Origin: Peromyscus leucopus
Lineage: Eukaryota > Chordata > Mammalia > Rodentia > Cricetidae
Direction: 5' to 3'
DNA: 64,000 nucleotides
Assembly: GCF_004664715.2 (NCBI RefSeq)
Contig: NC_051071.1
Location: 9,167,809 to 9,231,808 of the forward strand
In this document: piece after piece, positions 37,109-49,954 of the stretch
How the letters are laid out: every line of letters starts with the position of its first letter
How positions within the stretch are numbered: the stretch's first letter is position 1
The notes under the pieces: model-generated
The model's database searches: none
Seen by the model: the letters and a program-made list of their open reading frames with translations, nothing else
What the model was told of the DNA's origin: nothing
Program-made: the position numbers and the translations under genes

Positions 37109-37109
<1 letters not shown>
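36226..37109. other. AT-rich unique sequence
   Basis: Nothing recognised in about 880 bases. Confidence 0.4.

Positions 37110-37152
<43 letters not shown>
37110..37152 (+). repeat. (AC)n microsatellite
   Basis: About 21 uninterrupted AC units. Confidence 0.97.
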
Positions 37153-37153
<1 letters not shown>

Positions 37154-37441
37154 ATGTATAAATAAATGCTATTTTCTTTCTCACTTAAAAATATTTTTCT
37201 CCCTTCCAAAACACAAGGAAAGGCTTGCCAAGGAAGTCAAACAAAAGGAGGAGGTGGCCGGCCAGTGACTCCGGAGGCCTGTGTCTGCTCCACAGCCCAG
37301 CAGACCTAGTCATCCTTCGTGGGCTCCCACTCGTGGATGGAGGGGCCCTTGAGCCTGCTTCCCTCTTTCCTCTCAAAACAAGCGAACGTTTGGAGAACTG
37401 TCCCAGGCCGTGCTTTCTTGTCAGGCATGGTGGGGAGGGGA

Positions 37442-37515
37442 GGTAGAAGAGGATGGCATCACCACTGCATTTAGGCAGAGCGCATTATGTCATGTGACTC
37501 CGTGTGTTTTACTTA
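37442..37515 (+). repeat. Dispersed direct repeat, copy 1
   Basis: GGTAGAAGAGGATGGC, CATTTAGGCAGAGCGCATTA, TCATGTGACTCCGTGTGTTT and TACTT recur in the same order and strand at 38722-38795. The two copies differ by substitutions and one single-base indel. The family is unknown. Confidence 0.85.
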
Positions 37516-38721
37516 TTTTTTTATTTTGTCTGACCACATAGTCATCTCTGACCCCCAGGAGCACCCAGGTTTGAACAGATCGGCTAGTATTCTTGGGTTT
37601 CTTTCTATCACAGGTCCTTCTGCTCCTGGGTCCAAAGGTCAGAGAAGCTCTTTTTCTCCTCTGAAGTTGCACTCCTGTCCATCTCAAGGGAGATAAGTAC
37701 CTGAGCAAGTTCTCTAAATGTTCACAGAGCATAAGATGGCCCTGGCCACGGTGGTTTCCAAACTTCATATGACAGCCAGTGGGACCAGGGGCTATTGCCA
37801 GGTGGCTTCAATAGCCTGAAAGCATCATTGACCCAACTGTCTCCTTAGTCATGGCTCTCAGTACTAATTCACGGTCCCCTGAGAGAAACAGACACCGAGT
37901 TGTTGTCTGGGCTCTTGTTCTTAGCCATTATGGGTGCACTGATTTGGATTTCTGAGCTTTTGTGTATGAGGAGTCTCTGACAACCACCCCCACTCCCAGC
38001 CCCTACCCCTATTTCTCATTTGTCTCCAGTCTCTTTCTTCCCTCTCTTTTTCATTGTGCTTCTCCTTAATTCCTATAAAAATGATATTCTCCTGCCAGGA
38101 TCCTGGAGGAAACAATGTCAGCCATTGCAACGAAACAGTCTGGCCTGGAGTCCTTGGAGTTCTGTAAATATCAGCATGCAAGTTCTTGACATTCACCTGA
38201 CTTAAATCTGACTTCTTCTAGTATGTCTTGAAAGCCTACTTTAGGCTTCATCGAGGACTATGGTTTTTCACAATTCAGATTAAAATATATTTCAAGTCTC
38301 TGTGCCATACTGAAATATCAAAATCATAGCACTAACTCCTCACCTCTTGCCCTTGACTCCACAGAGAACCAGAAATGTCTTAGGGAACCATTTGCATATC
38401 CTACGTTTTATTTTTTAATGGAACAAAATCATATATCAGAAGAGATCACAGGGAGTCTTTTCTGATGGGAGGTAGGGTTCCCCCTTATTTGAGATTCAAA
38501 GTCAATAAGAACTTTGTACAATCTTCTGGACAAAGCTTGCTACATCCTAATCTCTATAAATCCACTCTGCTCTGCTCAGCACTCTTGTTAATCAGCTTGG
38601 TGGAGCTGCGTTCTTCTCATCTTCTCAGAATTGTCGAACACAGAGCATTCTGAAGCTGCCGTTCTGAGGGGCTGTTTCTGTGTCTGGTTTTGTCTTGCAT
38701 TCACTCATCCACAGCCTGATG
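37516..38721. other. Unique sequence between the two direct-repeat copies
   Basis: About 1.2 kb with no recognised gene. The 91-92 codon minus frames here have no domain. Confidence 0.4.
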
Positions 38722-38795
38722 GGTAGAAGAGGATGGCGTTCCTGCCACATTTAGGCACAAACACATTATATCATGTTGCTCTGTGTATTTTACTT
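38722..38795 (+). repeat. Dispersed direct repeat, copy 2
   Basis: Homologous to 37442-37515 (GGTAGAAGAGGATGGC, CATTTAGGCACAAACACATT, TTGCTCTGTGTATTTTACTT), about 1,280 bases downstream. Similarity stops on both sides. Confidence 0.85.
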
Positions 38796-39614
38796 CTATC
38801 TCTTTAAGGAAGAAACTCATTTGAGAAATCTTGGCTCTGCCTTTGGGATAAAAACCATTTACCTTCTTTCCTGCCTGCTGAAAACCATCTCCTCATTCTC
38901 TTTCTTAATAGAAAACCCCACTTATTTGCATCTTCTCAGATCCTATTAGTTAGCTCAATTGGCTAATTGTTACAGTTTTAAGAAAGACAAGCCATTTCTT
39001 CCTTTTAGCCATTGTGAGTCTATTCTATGGATTCCACAATGGACATTTCACCAGCCAGCCTGCTTTCTCTGAAGCCTTTCTGTTTCCATCTGATGTGCAG
39101 AGTCATGTCCGTGGCTCATTTCCTTCCTACTCACAGGAACTATGGCAAACAACCCCTCTATAAAGAATAGAGGGGAAAACGTTAGGCCTGGAGATTCTGC
39201 CTTGGACCAAATAGAGGCAGGTAGAATACTTGCTTTTATAGGACTTTGTCCTGATATTTCTTCTCTCTTGTCTTTTATAATCCCTAATAGTTCTTTAGAA
39301 TGAATTTCCATACGTAAGATGAATCTCTCCATCTCTCTCTAGACGATGCTTAGTAAATCAGTGTGTGGAATATTAGCCATGCAGCCCACTCTGAGAGGGA
39401 TTGCTCCTGAAGCCATGCTGTTTATATGCTGCTCTGTGCCCAACTGTGGATAATAACTGAATTGATTTTACCTGAGCAAAGACAAAGGGACCTCAGGCTG
39501 CTTGCTGCAGTATTACGTTCTCAGGTTATTTGGCTTTGAATAGTAAGAGCTGTACTAGAGTACTGGGTCACATTTAGCTTGCTTTACGAAAAAGCACTTG
39601 TTGGGGAGCTTATA
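38796..39614. other. Unique sequence
   Basis: No gene or repeat recognised. Confidence 0.4.
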
Positions 39615-39876
39615 GTGGATTGCAAGATGTTACTGATGTGTGTGTGCAAATATGTCTGTCTGTGTGTGTTTGTGTGTACATATGTGTATGTATGTATGAA
39701 CATGTGTTTGTGTATACATGTATGTATATGTATGTGTGTGTTTATGTGTACATTTATGTACATGTATGTATGTTTGTGGATATGTATGTGGCATATGTAT
39801 GTCTGTGTGTTTATGTGTGTACATGTGTGTATGCATATATATCTGTTTGTGTGAGTATGTGTGTGTCCTTGTGTGC

Positions 39877-39921
<45 letters not shown>
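39615..39921 (+). repeat. Degenerate (TG)n/(TATG)n region
   Basis: About 300 bases of impure TG- and TATG-type repeat ending in about 33 pure bases of GT. Overlapping frames of about 100 codons on both strands are repeat translation. Confidence 0.95.
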
Positions 39922-39922
<1 letters not shown>

Positions 39923-40154
39923 TGTGTTTAAACAAATGAGTCAACTAACAAGAACAACATGATGTTTCTGGTTTCCATGACTTAAATCACTTTTCAAAAC
40001 TATGCTTTTCATAAAGCATCTTAATTAAGGTGGAGATGAAAACTTGACTTTCAGATCCTCGAAAGGAATTTCGAGAATACTATTTCTTAATAAATTGTAA
40101 CATGACCACAAAGAAGCCAATCTATGGACAATACAAGGGGTGTTGACAATGGCC

Positions 40155-40350
40155 ATTGTAGAGAGTGCTCGGTGCATGGCATGTGCACCCCAGGGGCTCC
40201 CTACCTACTGTCACTAAACTTCTGCACAGCTCCATGAGGAGTGTGCCATTGTCTCAATTTTGTGAATACAGAAACAGTGACAGAGAGAGATCACAGGCAG
40301 TAAATGACCCCTAGGGTCCAAACCAGGAAGCCACAAAAGATTGAGTCCTG
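40155..40350 (-). mobile_element. MIR SINE
   Basis: Antisense MIR: CTCCATGAGGAGTGTGCCAT, CTCAATTTTGTGAATACAGA (antisense of CATCTGTAAAATGGG), GACAGAGAGAGATCACAGGC and AGGGTCCAAACCAGGAAG (antisense of the box B region). Confidence 0.75.
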
Positions 40351-40410
40351 TAAAACTGAGTTTGGGGACTGTGGATGTACCCCAGAATGGAGTATTTATG
40401 GAGCCTGGCT

Positions 40411-40897
40411 TCCAACTGTGGTGATAATTTGTCCCACAATACATTGTGCACCCTAATAAACTTATCTGGGATTAGAGAACAGAACAGCCACTAGACAGAC
40501 ATAGAGGCCAGAAAATGGTGGAACTCACACATCTAATCCTATCACTTGGGAGGTAGAAATCCGTCTGAATCTCTGTGAGTTCAAGGCCACACTGGAAACA
40601 ACCAGGCATGGTGACACACACCTTTAATCCAAGGAAGTGGTGGCAGGAAGCAGAAAGGTAGATAAGGTGTGAAGACCAGGAACTAGATCCTTTTTAAGCT
40701 TTTAGCTTTTAGCAGAGATCCATTCCAGATGAGGACACAGAGGTTTCCAGTTTTTGGAAAGAAGACCAATTGAGAAGTTATCAAAGTGAGGTTGGCTGTG
40801 GCTGGTTCTGTTTCTCTGATCGTTCAGAATTCACCCCAATACCTGGCTTTGGTTATTTCATTTATAAGACCGTTTAGCAATTTGTCTTATATCCACC
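40411..40897 (+). mobile_element. Solo LTR, B1-carrying family, copy 3
   Basis: A 475-bp element (40417-40891) begins TGTGGTGATAATTTGTC and ends TTTGTCTTATA, flanked by TCCAAC (40411-40416) and TCCACC (40892-40897), 5 of 6 matching. It contains CTAATAAACTTATCTGGG near the left end, the two B1-like blocks, AGATAAGGTGTGAAGACC in place of the TATA-like box, and CACCCCAATACCTGGCTTTG near the right end. It is more decayed at its 3' end than the other two copies. Confidence 0.8.
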
Positions 40898-43378
40898 ATT
40901 AGTAAATAATAATAAAATAGAAAAAATAACAAAATGAATATGTGAAGTTCTCTGCTTTGTTCAGAGAAAACCTAGCTTCTCAGTGAAAGATCGTGTCAGT
41001 AAGATGTATGACTGTCCTAAAGAAACTCAGGGAAATGACATATATTTTTAAGTGATTTAATTTCTCTTATCTATTATGATTTTTTCAACTATTTTATTCC
41101 TTTGTGTTAAGACAACTCAGTAAGTTATCTTGAGCAGTGTGGAAATTAAAATAGGATGGGATTTATCTTTAAAACTCTTGAATAAGGAACATTTCAACGT
41201 GGTTCCTTGAATAACTACCTTCCATGGACATCTACCTCACGAGTTTCTGTTCATGCTCATTATCCTTCTGTGATAGTCAGAAAGCTCATGTCTAGATTCT
41301 TGAAAGTGCCAGGGAATTAAGCAGAGGTCTCAGTGTTTGCCCGCACCTAAAATGTGCATTTGTTACACATTCATATACTGTGGCCACATCCACCTGGAGG
41401 TCAGGCCAGAGACACTTTCACTCACTACAGTGAGCACCAACAGCCCATTATACATATGAAGAACACACTGGGTGTATCCTAGAAATTTGAAGCATCAAGA
41501 AATATCAGATTTTGTGCCCCATACATATTCCTTTTTCCTAGAGGTAGTTTGTATCTCGTTCATATAGGATTAGGGATAGTGAATGGAATCATTCACATGG
41601 GTTTTATTACCATTGGGTTGTGTGAATAAACATTAAATGGTGTCCAGGAATTACCCATTTATACAGTAGCATCAATATCATAAAACTATGTAGGACTCCA
41701 AAAGAATTCTTTTATCTAGCACTGGACTCAACCAAGTCTTCACTATTTGGTCAACACATCGGCTCAAGACTAATGAAGTATCACAGTCATGCCATCCTAG
41801 CACAATAATTATCTATAATTAATATCACTATTGATCAGACAGTAGAAAGTCACTATCTGGATGATATAAGGGTTTGGGGATTTCATGGAAATGGTTTACA
41901 ACTTAATTATGTTTCCCTGGGAAATTATAAGATAATTCAATTTGATTTTTTCCACGTTTCACCAATCTACATGGGTAGAAGGAATATTGGGATTTCATTC
42001 CTATGTCAGTTCCTTTACGTAGGAAGCAGAACCTATTTCAGCTATAATACTGGAATCCATTCTTTTGGCTTCATAGAATGTAGTGTGGCTAATTGCAGTG
42101 GCCTATGGTGTTTCTGTTGGTTTTCATGGCAAATGAAACTGAGGTCTGTATGAAACATTCTGGTTCGGTGTGTATGAAGCTGTGTTCTTCTGTGGGCCTT
42201 CCTCATCTTATCTGAGGAACAGGGCGGTCCCTGTTGGTTTGTAATGTTGTGCGCTCTAGTTTTACTTGTGGCTCACTTCCGGTGTCTATGGTGATAAAAC
42301 CGTCAGTGTGACATCTCCATGGAATTCTAGGTCATGTGTTACCACATAGATTAGATTCCAAGAATCTGGGGTGAGGCTTGGGCTCGTGGCTTTCTAATAA
42401 TTCCCAAGTGGCCCTGAAGCTGGCCTCTGCCCAAGGAGTTTAGTAGCAAAGGTCTAAATGATACCTGATCCAGAGGGAGATAGACTGGTAATATACCACT
42501 TTTCTTCTCCCCTAGAGCTGGGATTCCCAACTCCACCTCTGCATAACACTGCCCCATGCCTCCTCATTGCAAGCAGAACTGAGCCTTTCAAGAAGACAGT
42601 ATATCCATAGATAGCTCAAATCCCTTCTCAGAGAAGGAACCACAGAGCTCATCAGGAAGGATCTGGGCCTCTGTGCCAGCCTTCCCCCACTCTGCTGAAA
42701 TATGAAATAAATGAGGCAGAGTTTAATTTTAGGGTCTACAAACTTGTAATGTGTTCATCATTCCTGCTACCATTTTGCATGGCAGGCTGAAGTTGGCAGA
42801 CACGTTTTGAGAGGAAAGTTACAGGTAAGTTCTGGCTTAATGAAGGAGAAAGACGGGCCTCTTTCAGAACAGAGATTTCCTGTGTGGAAGCTGGTTTCTT
42901 TTTCTCCTACCTAGGGATGGCTTCTTGACCCCAGCTGGTCTGTGCCAGAGTCCTGTCCCAGAGTAGTTTCTATCTTTTCCCCTGGGACTCCCCTTCCCAT
43001 GAGGCTGGGTAAGGCCACTGGAGGGATCCTACATGACTCTCAGGAGCAAGAAAATAAAGGCTATTTTAAGGAAGAAATAAAATCAAATAATTTCAAGTCC
43101 AAATCAGTGGCTTTTACAAGAAGAGTTCTAGCTGGCTGTCAATGGGCATCTTTTCATAATTCTGATCATTTACACACCTATCTTCGATATCTTAAAGCTT
43201 CTGGGAACCTTGCATGGATCAGCATTTCTAGCTTCCACTTTCTGAGTGCTAAATAAGGATTATAAAAAGAAATTTAATAATTCTCATCCTATAGTTGACG
43301 AAATACAGAAAAGTTTTCATATCTGTTATTCTTTCTGCCTTTTACAGACATATGTTTTCACAGCATCCATGGAAAATA
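40898..43378. other. Unique sequence, no feature seen
   Basis: About 2.5 kb. A 7-bp-stem hairpin (AACAGGG, loop CGGT, CCCTGTT) lies at 42218-42235. The 104-codon frame 42942-43256 (plus) shows no recognisable domain. Confidence 0.4.
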
Positions 43379-43461
43379 ACACACACACACACACACACTC
43401 TCACACCCTCATGCACTCACACACACACTCATGCACACACACACACACTCACACACACTCC
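43379..43461 (+). repeat. Imperfect (AC)n array with CTC interruptions
   Basis: CACACA runs separated by TCTCACACCCTCATGC-type interruptions over about 80 bases. Confidence 0.95.
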
Positions 43462-45349
43462 AAGTGGGTTAGTAATTTTTCTCAATAACAAATGCCATTT
43501 ATTCCTAATAAGCTGAAATAGTGAAACAAAAATCCTCCTTTTTGTGGCTCACTCTCCCTGAACTCCACTTTCTTCAAACTTCTTGGCACAGGAAATGAAT
43601 TCCGTGTAACTTTGGAGGACCGTAAACACGTTCATCTCATGTTCTCCAAATTTTGCATTCCTCTATAAATCATGTGGGCATGACCCAGCTATTCATTATA
43701 AATCCTTTTCTTTAAAAGAGCAGCTTCTGTTTTTCCTCATTTTTGATAGATCCTACCACAAACTTCAAGTAGAGTAAGTGCAGACGACCATAACACTGTT
43801 CTCACACGGAGGGTATTTTATTAAGTCCAGCAGTTAAAAATGTACAAAGTTCCTTGTAATAATCCATTCATTCTGTTCTCGCCTGATTCTTGGAGTAAGC
43901 CTGCACAATTATTCAAATCCCAGCTTTTAGCTACAGCATACACCTCGCCATGGGGCTATGCCTCTGTAATCTCGCTTTGGTCTTGCATGTCAAATGGAAT
44001 TAACTCCCATAAGAAATGTGTGCGAAGACAACCCAAAGTGTCTAATCCTGCTGCTGTCTTAAATTTTTGAAACTCTGAACTGTCATCTTTTCCTCGTGCT
44101 TTGTTGAACTTCTCACTTATGCTTCAGTCCATCTAAGGCTGAAGTTTAAGAAAATTTGCATTTTTATATATTTTTCCGGTTATGTTTTCTCTGAACCTTT
44201 TCATGTTTATAGGGTTTAAAAAAAAAAAAAAACAAAAACAAAACAAAAAAACAAGAACAACAACAAAAATCTTACTTAAAAATCCAAGAAAATTATATAT
44301 GCAGAGGAATTTCAACAAGAGAATTCACTTTTTCCCAGAGAATTTACAACCCAAGTTGAGGTTCATCAGCTAACTTCTAACAGAGATGTGAGTGTGTACA
44401 CGTGTGCGTGGGTATGTGTCTGAATACTGTAGGAGAGGGAAGGAGATAATGATATCATTACTACTTTTCCTTAGCCACTCAACCTAGCTAATCACAAAAG
44501 CTAATTCTGTCTCGATTAAATCTTAAACTGCACCATCTCCCTGGTGAATAAAATGCCCTGTGCAGTGGCTGGCAGAGTTTACTTGTAAGCTGCATTGAGT
44601 AGATTAGCTCAATGAGTAATTTTATGCCTTCTTCCATATCTGAATGAACTGTTTAAAACTCTTGAGTGAAGGTGTGACCTCTTCCTTCATGATATCCTGA
44701 ACTTCACTTCCCCACCTTCTGCAAGACTCCCAGAAATAAGTACTCTAAAATAACAGTACCCAGAAGGCAGAGCTTCTTACCTTATGCATTCCTATCAATG
44801 AGCAAGGATGGCTTGCTTGATTCCTCTAGAGGGAGGTATCCCTCTGTCTCAGTTTATCAGTTCTGTCATTCACCTGGTGCTGCCCAGATCTTACAGAGCT
44901 TCTCCCAAAGCCTGTGTGTTCTCTCTGATCATTATACATGACATGTATTAAATTGCCAGCAGTTCCACATTGCGGGTTCCTCGAGGTGTCTTGACTAAGT
45001 GAGGTGTGGAAGGAAAAACTGTAAGTTGTTGTGGTGGATATTTAATAAGTGGTAAACCACAGCTTTTTCCATTTGAAAGTTAATTAAGACCACTAGCTGA
45101 CCAAGCTTCTGCAGAAAACATGTTCATGGTTTAGCCATGGAAACAGTCACAACAATGCTCAGCTAAAACTAATGCCTTTAAAAGACATTATCCCTGATCA
45201 TTCCCGAATGCTTAGCTCTTTTGTTTTGTTTAATCGAGGCCACATAGCCATCATCTCCTTTGCAACGTCAAAGTTTTGCTTACATCCTGCCAGCAGGAAC
45301 TAGAAGGAAAGACAATGTTAGAAGCTGACTTCATAACCAGATTTCATTT
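43462..45349. other. Unique sequence
   Basis: No gene or interspersed repeat recognised in 1.9 kb. An A-rich run lies at 44218-44232. The stretch 44450-44680 is listed separately. Confidence 0.4.
44450..44680. promoter_or_regulatory. Candidate conserved non-coding element
   Basis: A cluster of TAAT-core sites (CTAGCTAATCAC, AAGCTAATTCTG, TCGATTAAATC, GAGTAATTTTATG) in repeat-free DNA, with CAGTGGCTGGCAGAG between them. Inferred from motif density only. Confidence 0.18.
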
Positions 45350-45690
45350 CCATTGTTTGTATTTTTTGAGTGTGGAGTTGTGCAAGTACTTGGGGTGGTG
45401 TACGAGTGCCTGTGGCATAAGCATACATGCATATGTGTGTACATGGATGGCAGGCTCGGGTGCTCTTCCTCTGGAACCATCCATATTGTTTTTGAGACAA
45501 AGCCCACCAGTGTGGCTAGGCTGGTTGGCCAGACAGCCTCAAGATCGTCCCGTCTCTGCCTCTCTGGAACTGGGATTGCAAGCTCATTTCACCAGGCCCA
45601 AATTTTTTCATGAAGTCTGGGAACCCAACTAAGGTCCTCGTGTTGAACAGCAAGGCCTTACCAAGTGGGCTACATTCCTAACCCAACAAG
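45350..45690 (-). mobile_element. B4A-type SINE
   Basis: Antisense B4: TTTGAGACAAAGCCCACCAG, GGCTAGGCTGGTTGGCCAG, GGAACTGGGATTGCAAGC, then GGGAACCCAACTAAGGTCCT and CAGCAAGGCCTTACCAAGTG. The last two are the antisense of the tRNA-like head. Confidence 0.75.
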
Positions 45691-46421
45691 TTGTATTTTG
45701 AATAAGTTTTGTATGTAAAATGTCTCTTTTAAGATAATCAGCTCTTATGCTCACTTGGATTTCTTTGTATAGATAACAGTGACTTCAATATATATGTCAG
45801 CTAGTTTCCAGCACAGGAGAAGTCAGCCCACTAACATTATTAGCTTATGCTACCCAGATTTTGTGTCTGTGGAAGAGCCTTCTTTTAGTGACAATGTATT
45901 ATATTCCTGTGTCTTTACTGCTGCTTCACAAGGAGAATTCAGCGAGAAGACAATGTATTTTACTGCACCATATATTACTTTGGCTAAAATATGTAAAATG
46001 TAAATGTCCTTTCAATGTCTGGTTCATGAACTTTGTGCCTTCTTGAGTGTCAGAGCGATGGTCTCAGATCCATCAGTCTTTAGACAGCGGGGAGAAGGAA
46101 CGGCGAAGTAGGGGCGAATGTGTCGAGGCACATCGCCTCCAGGAGCAGACGTGACATGGAGGTGTGAGATGGTGGTTTCAAGCTGCCTTTCACAGGACAA
46201 CGAAAATTCTGTTTTAGATCACTCTTGCTAGTGGGCCTGCAACAAGCTCCATCCTCTCATTCCATTTTAAACCATTGTACTCACTCTGGGGCTATTAAGA
46301 GCAGTTATTACAAGAAGTCGGTCATTTCCTACTCTTTTATCCACCCACATTACAATGAAACTTTAAGAATATTCCTGGGAGAATCTGGAGCTAAAATCCT
46401 ACTCTGCTCTTGGCAGAACTT

Positions 46422-46424
<3 letters not shown>
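45691..46424. other. Unique sequence before the A60 run
   Basis: No repeat or gene recognised. CpGs are unusually frequent near 46085-46125 (GGAACGGCGAAGTAGGGGCG, TGTCGAGGCACATCGCC). Confidence 0.4.

Positions 46425-46484
<60 letters not shown>
46425..46484 (+). repeat. Pure poly-A run of 60
   Basis: Sixty uninterrupted A, the longest homopolymer in the window. No AATAAA or recognisable retroelement lies directly upstream. Confidence 0.95.
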
Positions 46485-46486
<2 letters not shown>

Positions 46487-46801
46487 ACGGGAAGATACAA
46501 TGGGACAAATAATGTCAGCATCTCATCTCCTGCCTGTGGCATCATTTAACCAGATGGAAGGAAGCTGTGTCATCGTCCAAGAGCTACATGAATTCAAACC
46601 TAGATTTAGAACATTTTCCTGCTTAATCTGAGTAGTAAATAATCCTAGAGAATTTTAGACATAATTATTCCAGCCTCACTATCCCTGTAGGTCATCACTT
46701 CTGGCTTGTTTTTTAGTCTAAGACATGACACACACTGATCTCTGCCAGTAACAGTTTGGTGTTTCAATTTTCTTCACTGGTACTTTGAATAAAATAATCC
46801 A

Positions 46802-46819
46802 TTTCTTTCTTTCTTTCTT

Positions 46820-46884
<65 letters not shown>

Positions 46885-46976
46885 GTTTCTTTCTGTCTGT
46901 CTTTCTTTCTTTCTCTTTCTTTCTTTTTCTCTTTATCTCTTTCTCTCTCTCTCTCCCTCCCTCCCTCCCCTTCCCC
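46802..46976 (+). repeat. Pyrimidine-rich (CTTT)n/(CT)n array
   Basis: An 83-nt pure pyrimidine run (46802-46884) followed by interrupted CTTT, CT and CCCT repeats. The 111-codon minus frame over it is repeat translation. Confidence 0.95.
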
Positions 46977-49954
46977 TCCTCTGAGTTGTTCTAATTTGAT
47001 TAGAAATGCAGAAATGTTCAGCATCTGACTAAGATCAGGTAGGGAGACTGGAGAGATCTCCATCAAGAACCAAGACTCCTGAAAGAGTCTTTTGGACACA
47101 ACAGAACAAGCCTTTATTTATTATCTCATGGATAACAAAATGGGAAGCAGGCAGGACTGTGCAGCAGCCATCCTTTCAAGCCCAGCCCATCCCCAGGGTG
47201 TGAACAGACAGCCCCTTGGCTGAGTGTCAGCCTGCGGTCCTGCTGCTAGCTCGCCAGGCCAACAAAAACAAACAAGCACAACAAAAACGTGCAGCCTGAG
47301 CAGAGTGTCTCAGAAAGAGCCACTGCAGGAGCCCGATTCTCAAAGTAGACTGGATTTGTAGTCCAAACAAAGGCTTGGGCAAGGTTTCCTTGGCCTCAGC
47401 TACTGGCTAGCAACAGGACTTCTGCCTTTAGGTGAGGCAGGAAACTTACAAGACTCATTATGCTCAGGCCATCTATTTCTTCTGTGATTCTCCAGAGAAA
47501 GGAGTCAATTTCCTCACATACCAAATGTGGGCGGGGGGATGATGAACATTTATGCTAGTCTGTCATTTCTTTCCTGTAGAAGAAAGTGGTGGAGACAGGG
47601 ATGAGGGGAGCACTCCTTGTCCAGCCATGAGACTTTTCCAAGGACAGGAGACATGGGAATTCTGTAGTTAGTAGCTGCATGAAGATGTGCTTGGTAGAGT
47701 ATTTCATCTCGTTGTCTGTGTCCGCTGTAGCACATAGACACCCTGAGGACACTGAAGAGCAATAGAGAAAGAAGAAGAAGAAATGATGAAGCCTACATGT
47801 GGCAGCATGTGTATTTTTATCCCTGCCACTTAACTGAGGGCTTGGCTAATGTGCTGTGGTGTGTGGTATGACTGAGTAGAATTATGAAAGGCCGTGTTTT
47901 TGTCATCTGTTTGTTTTTAAGTGACATTCTTTCTCTTCCTTAACACCCACATCAAGCCCATCACAGTGGTGATGGTACAGGGTGCACACACAACAAATTG
48001 TGGTGTCCAGAATATGTGACACCCACCCTGAAAATAAAGGTAATGCCTCTATGAGTGTTAACAATGTATAAGAGATGGATAGTGTAAGATGGGACATGCT
48101 TTTCTTAGCCTGTGGCATCACCGAAATACAGAGCTACTATCTGGCATGAATGAAGAAAAGACATTCTTCCGAGGTACAGAAACCAGCAGATTACTTGGCA
48201 CCTCTGGACATTATCCAGCTGTTTTTGTGCCCATTCACAGGTTTCTGGATGTGTGACCAAAAGTAATGATGACTAGGAATGCAGGGAAGCTAGAAGCAGA
48301 GAGCAGGAATTACATAAGCTCTGTAAACAGAGTCCTGGTCTATAAAATGGGCCAGAGCTCTCCATGTCCTAGAGCTATAGGTAACGAATGGGGCAAAGAG
48401 CTGGGTCCACCAGAGGTAGTCCCGTGAAAAGAATGCCTTAAAAAATAAGAGAAAATGCATAATCTGTGTCTTTGAACAGAGCCTGTTCTCTCTGCCTGCC
48501 TTCTCCTCCAAGCCTCAGAGGAGGCGCCTCTGGAGTAATTGGCTGTGAGGGCTTGGCATCTATCTGTTGAGAAATAATCTTTGTCAAAGGGCTCTGGGTG
48601 ATGGTGTGAGGCGTTTATTAGTGATCTAAGGCAACAGAAGTTGCCTCTGGTGCTTATTGACTGTTTCTTGCTGGAGGCACAGTAATACACAGGCACGAAA
48701 GGGTGAGTTACTGTGGTTGCTGCTCTCTGGACCAGCAGGGACTTGGCAAGCTCTTGGAGGACAGAGTGTCTTGCATCAATCAACACTGACCCCTCTGGCT
48801 GAATATGTACAGGCATAACGAGGCTCCTAAATTAGCCTCTGTTCTCCTTAGCGGGATGGATGGAAGATGAAAGCCATCCCTTGAGGAGCAGGAAATGTGT
48901 GTGGCGGTGGATTGAGCTGCATTCTGAAATCCAGGCTATCCCTTTCTGACCAAAACAGGTTTGAAATGTCTTCATTTTCCAAGGACCTATTAAAGAATGG
49001 ACAGGTAAGACTAAAGTACAGAACTGTTGATTTGACAAATTGAAATGGAGTATGGTGTCTAAGGCCTCAGTGCAATATGTCCCCTGTGCGTTGATCAGGT
49101 GGACATGTGGATCCTTGGTCGGAGGGGCAAGGCAGAATACTACATCAGCAGATCACCTAGAAATGTGTTTACTAATGCTACCATTGGATATTGATGTACC
49201 CATAGACCTAATTTAGGTATCCTAATGTACCCAAAGACCCAGCTAAAAGTCACAAAATCCATGAGTCATATGAAAGGCATCCTTGTAGCATATGGGAGGA
49301 CAACCATAAACAATGTTCTTATACTTGAGAAATATTAGCCTACATCCAGGGTTCTTTTTCTCCTTAGGTAGCAAAAATTTCTCCTTGATGAAAAATAAGA
49401 AGGATGGAGGATACTGCTGGAAAAAGCAAACCTTTGTGCCTCATATTTTCTGGCCTTTTCTCCCCTACTGGTCCATGGCAATAATTTTAATGCCTTGCAG
49501 AGAGCTATCAGTATTCAAGCTAGCAAGAGGAGTAAATCAATTAGTTCAGCCCAACTTCCATGCCATTTTTCTTTGCTTGCTTTCCATAAGGCATAATCGC
49601 ATCATGTGGATGCCTGCTCCCAAAGAGCATGTTACATAACTTTCACTGGCCAGTTGGGGTATCCCAGACTTCAGGAGGCCATATAGCATGGATAAAACAA
49701 TAGAAACTTGATCCAGCTAATGCCAAAGTGGACCTAGGAGACTTTGTACATACATGTCCATAGGTGAACATCACCACCACACCCACTGGACAGAGAACTG
49801 AGAAGTGCCCAGAGGAATATTTATTTCTCAGAGTTACCAGGTCTGCTCAATATTTTCCTTCTGGAGAAGGCAGGGTAAGAGCTTCAGAGGCCTGTGGTAC
49901 TCTGGGTATCCTCCAGGGTTCCCTTCTTAATACCTAACATTTTGGGGAACACTT
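46977..49954. other. Unique sequence, relatively GC-richer in parts
   Basis: No gene recognised. The longest frame of the window (48340-48816, minus, 158 codons) lies here but has no domain or motif that I recognise. Confidence 0.35.
48515..48840. promoter_or_regulatory. Candidate conserved non-coding element
   Basis: Repeat-free DNA with GGAGTAATTGGCTGTGAGGG, AATCTTTGTCAAAGGGCTC (near-palindromic TTTGNCAAAG), GTTTATTAGTGATCTAAGG and ATCAATCAACACTGACCCC. Inference only. It overlaps the 158-codon minus frame. Confidence 0.18.

Noticed and set aside
39579..39944. Cysteine/valine- and His/Thr-rich frames of about 100 codons on both strands
   Set aside because: Direct translation of the degenerate TG/TATG repeat.
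46764..47099. 111-codon minus frame rich in Arg/Glu/Lys
   Set aside because: Translation of the CT/CTTT array.
48340..48816. Longest minus-strand open frame (158 codons)
   Set aside because: No recognisable domain, signal peptide or motif, and no splice or retrocopy signature. GC-richer unique DNA gives such frames by chance.
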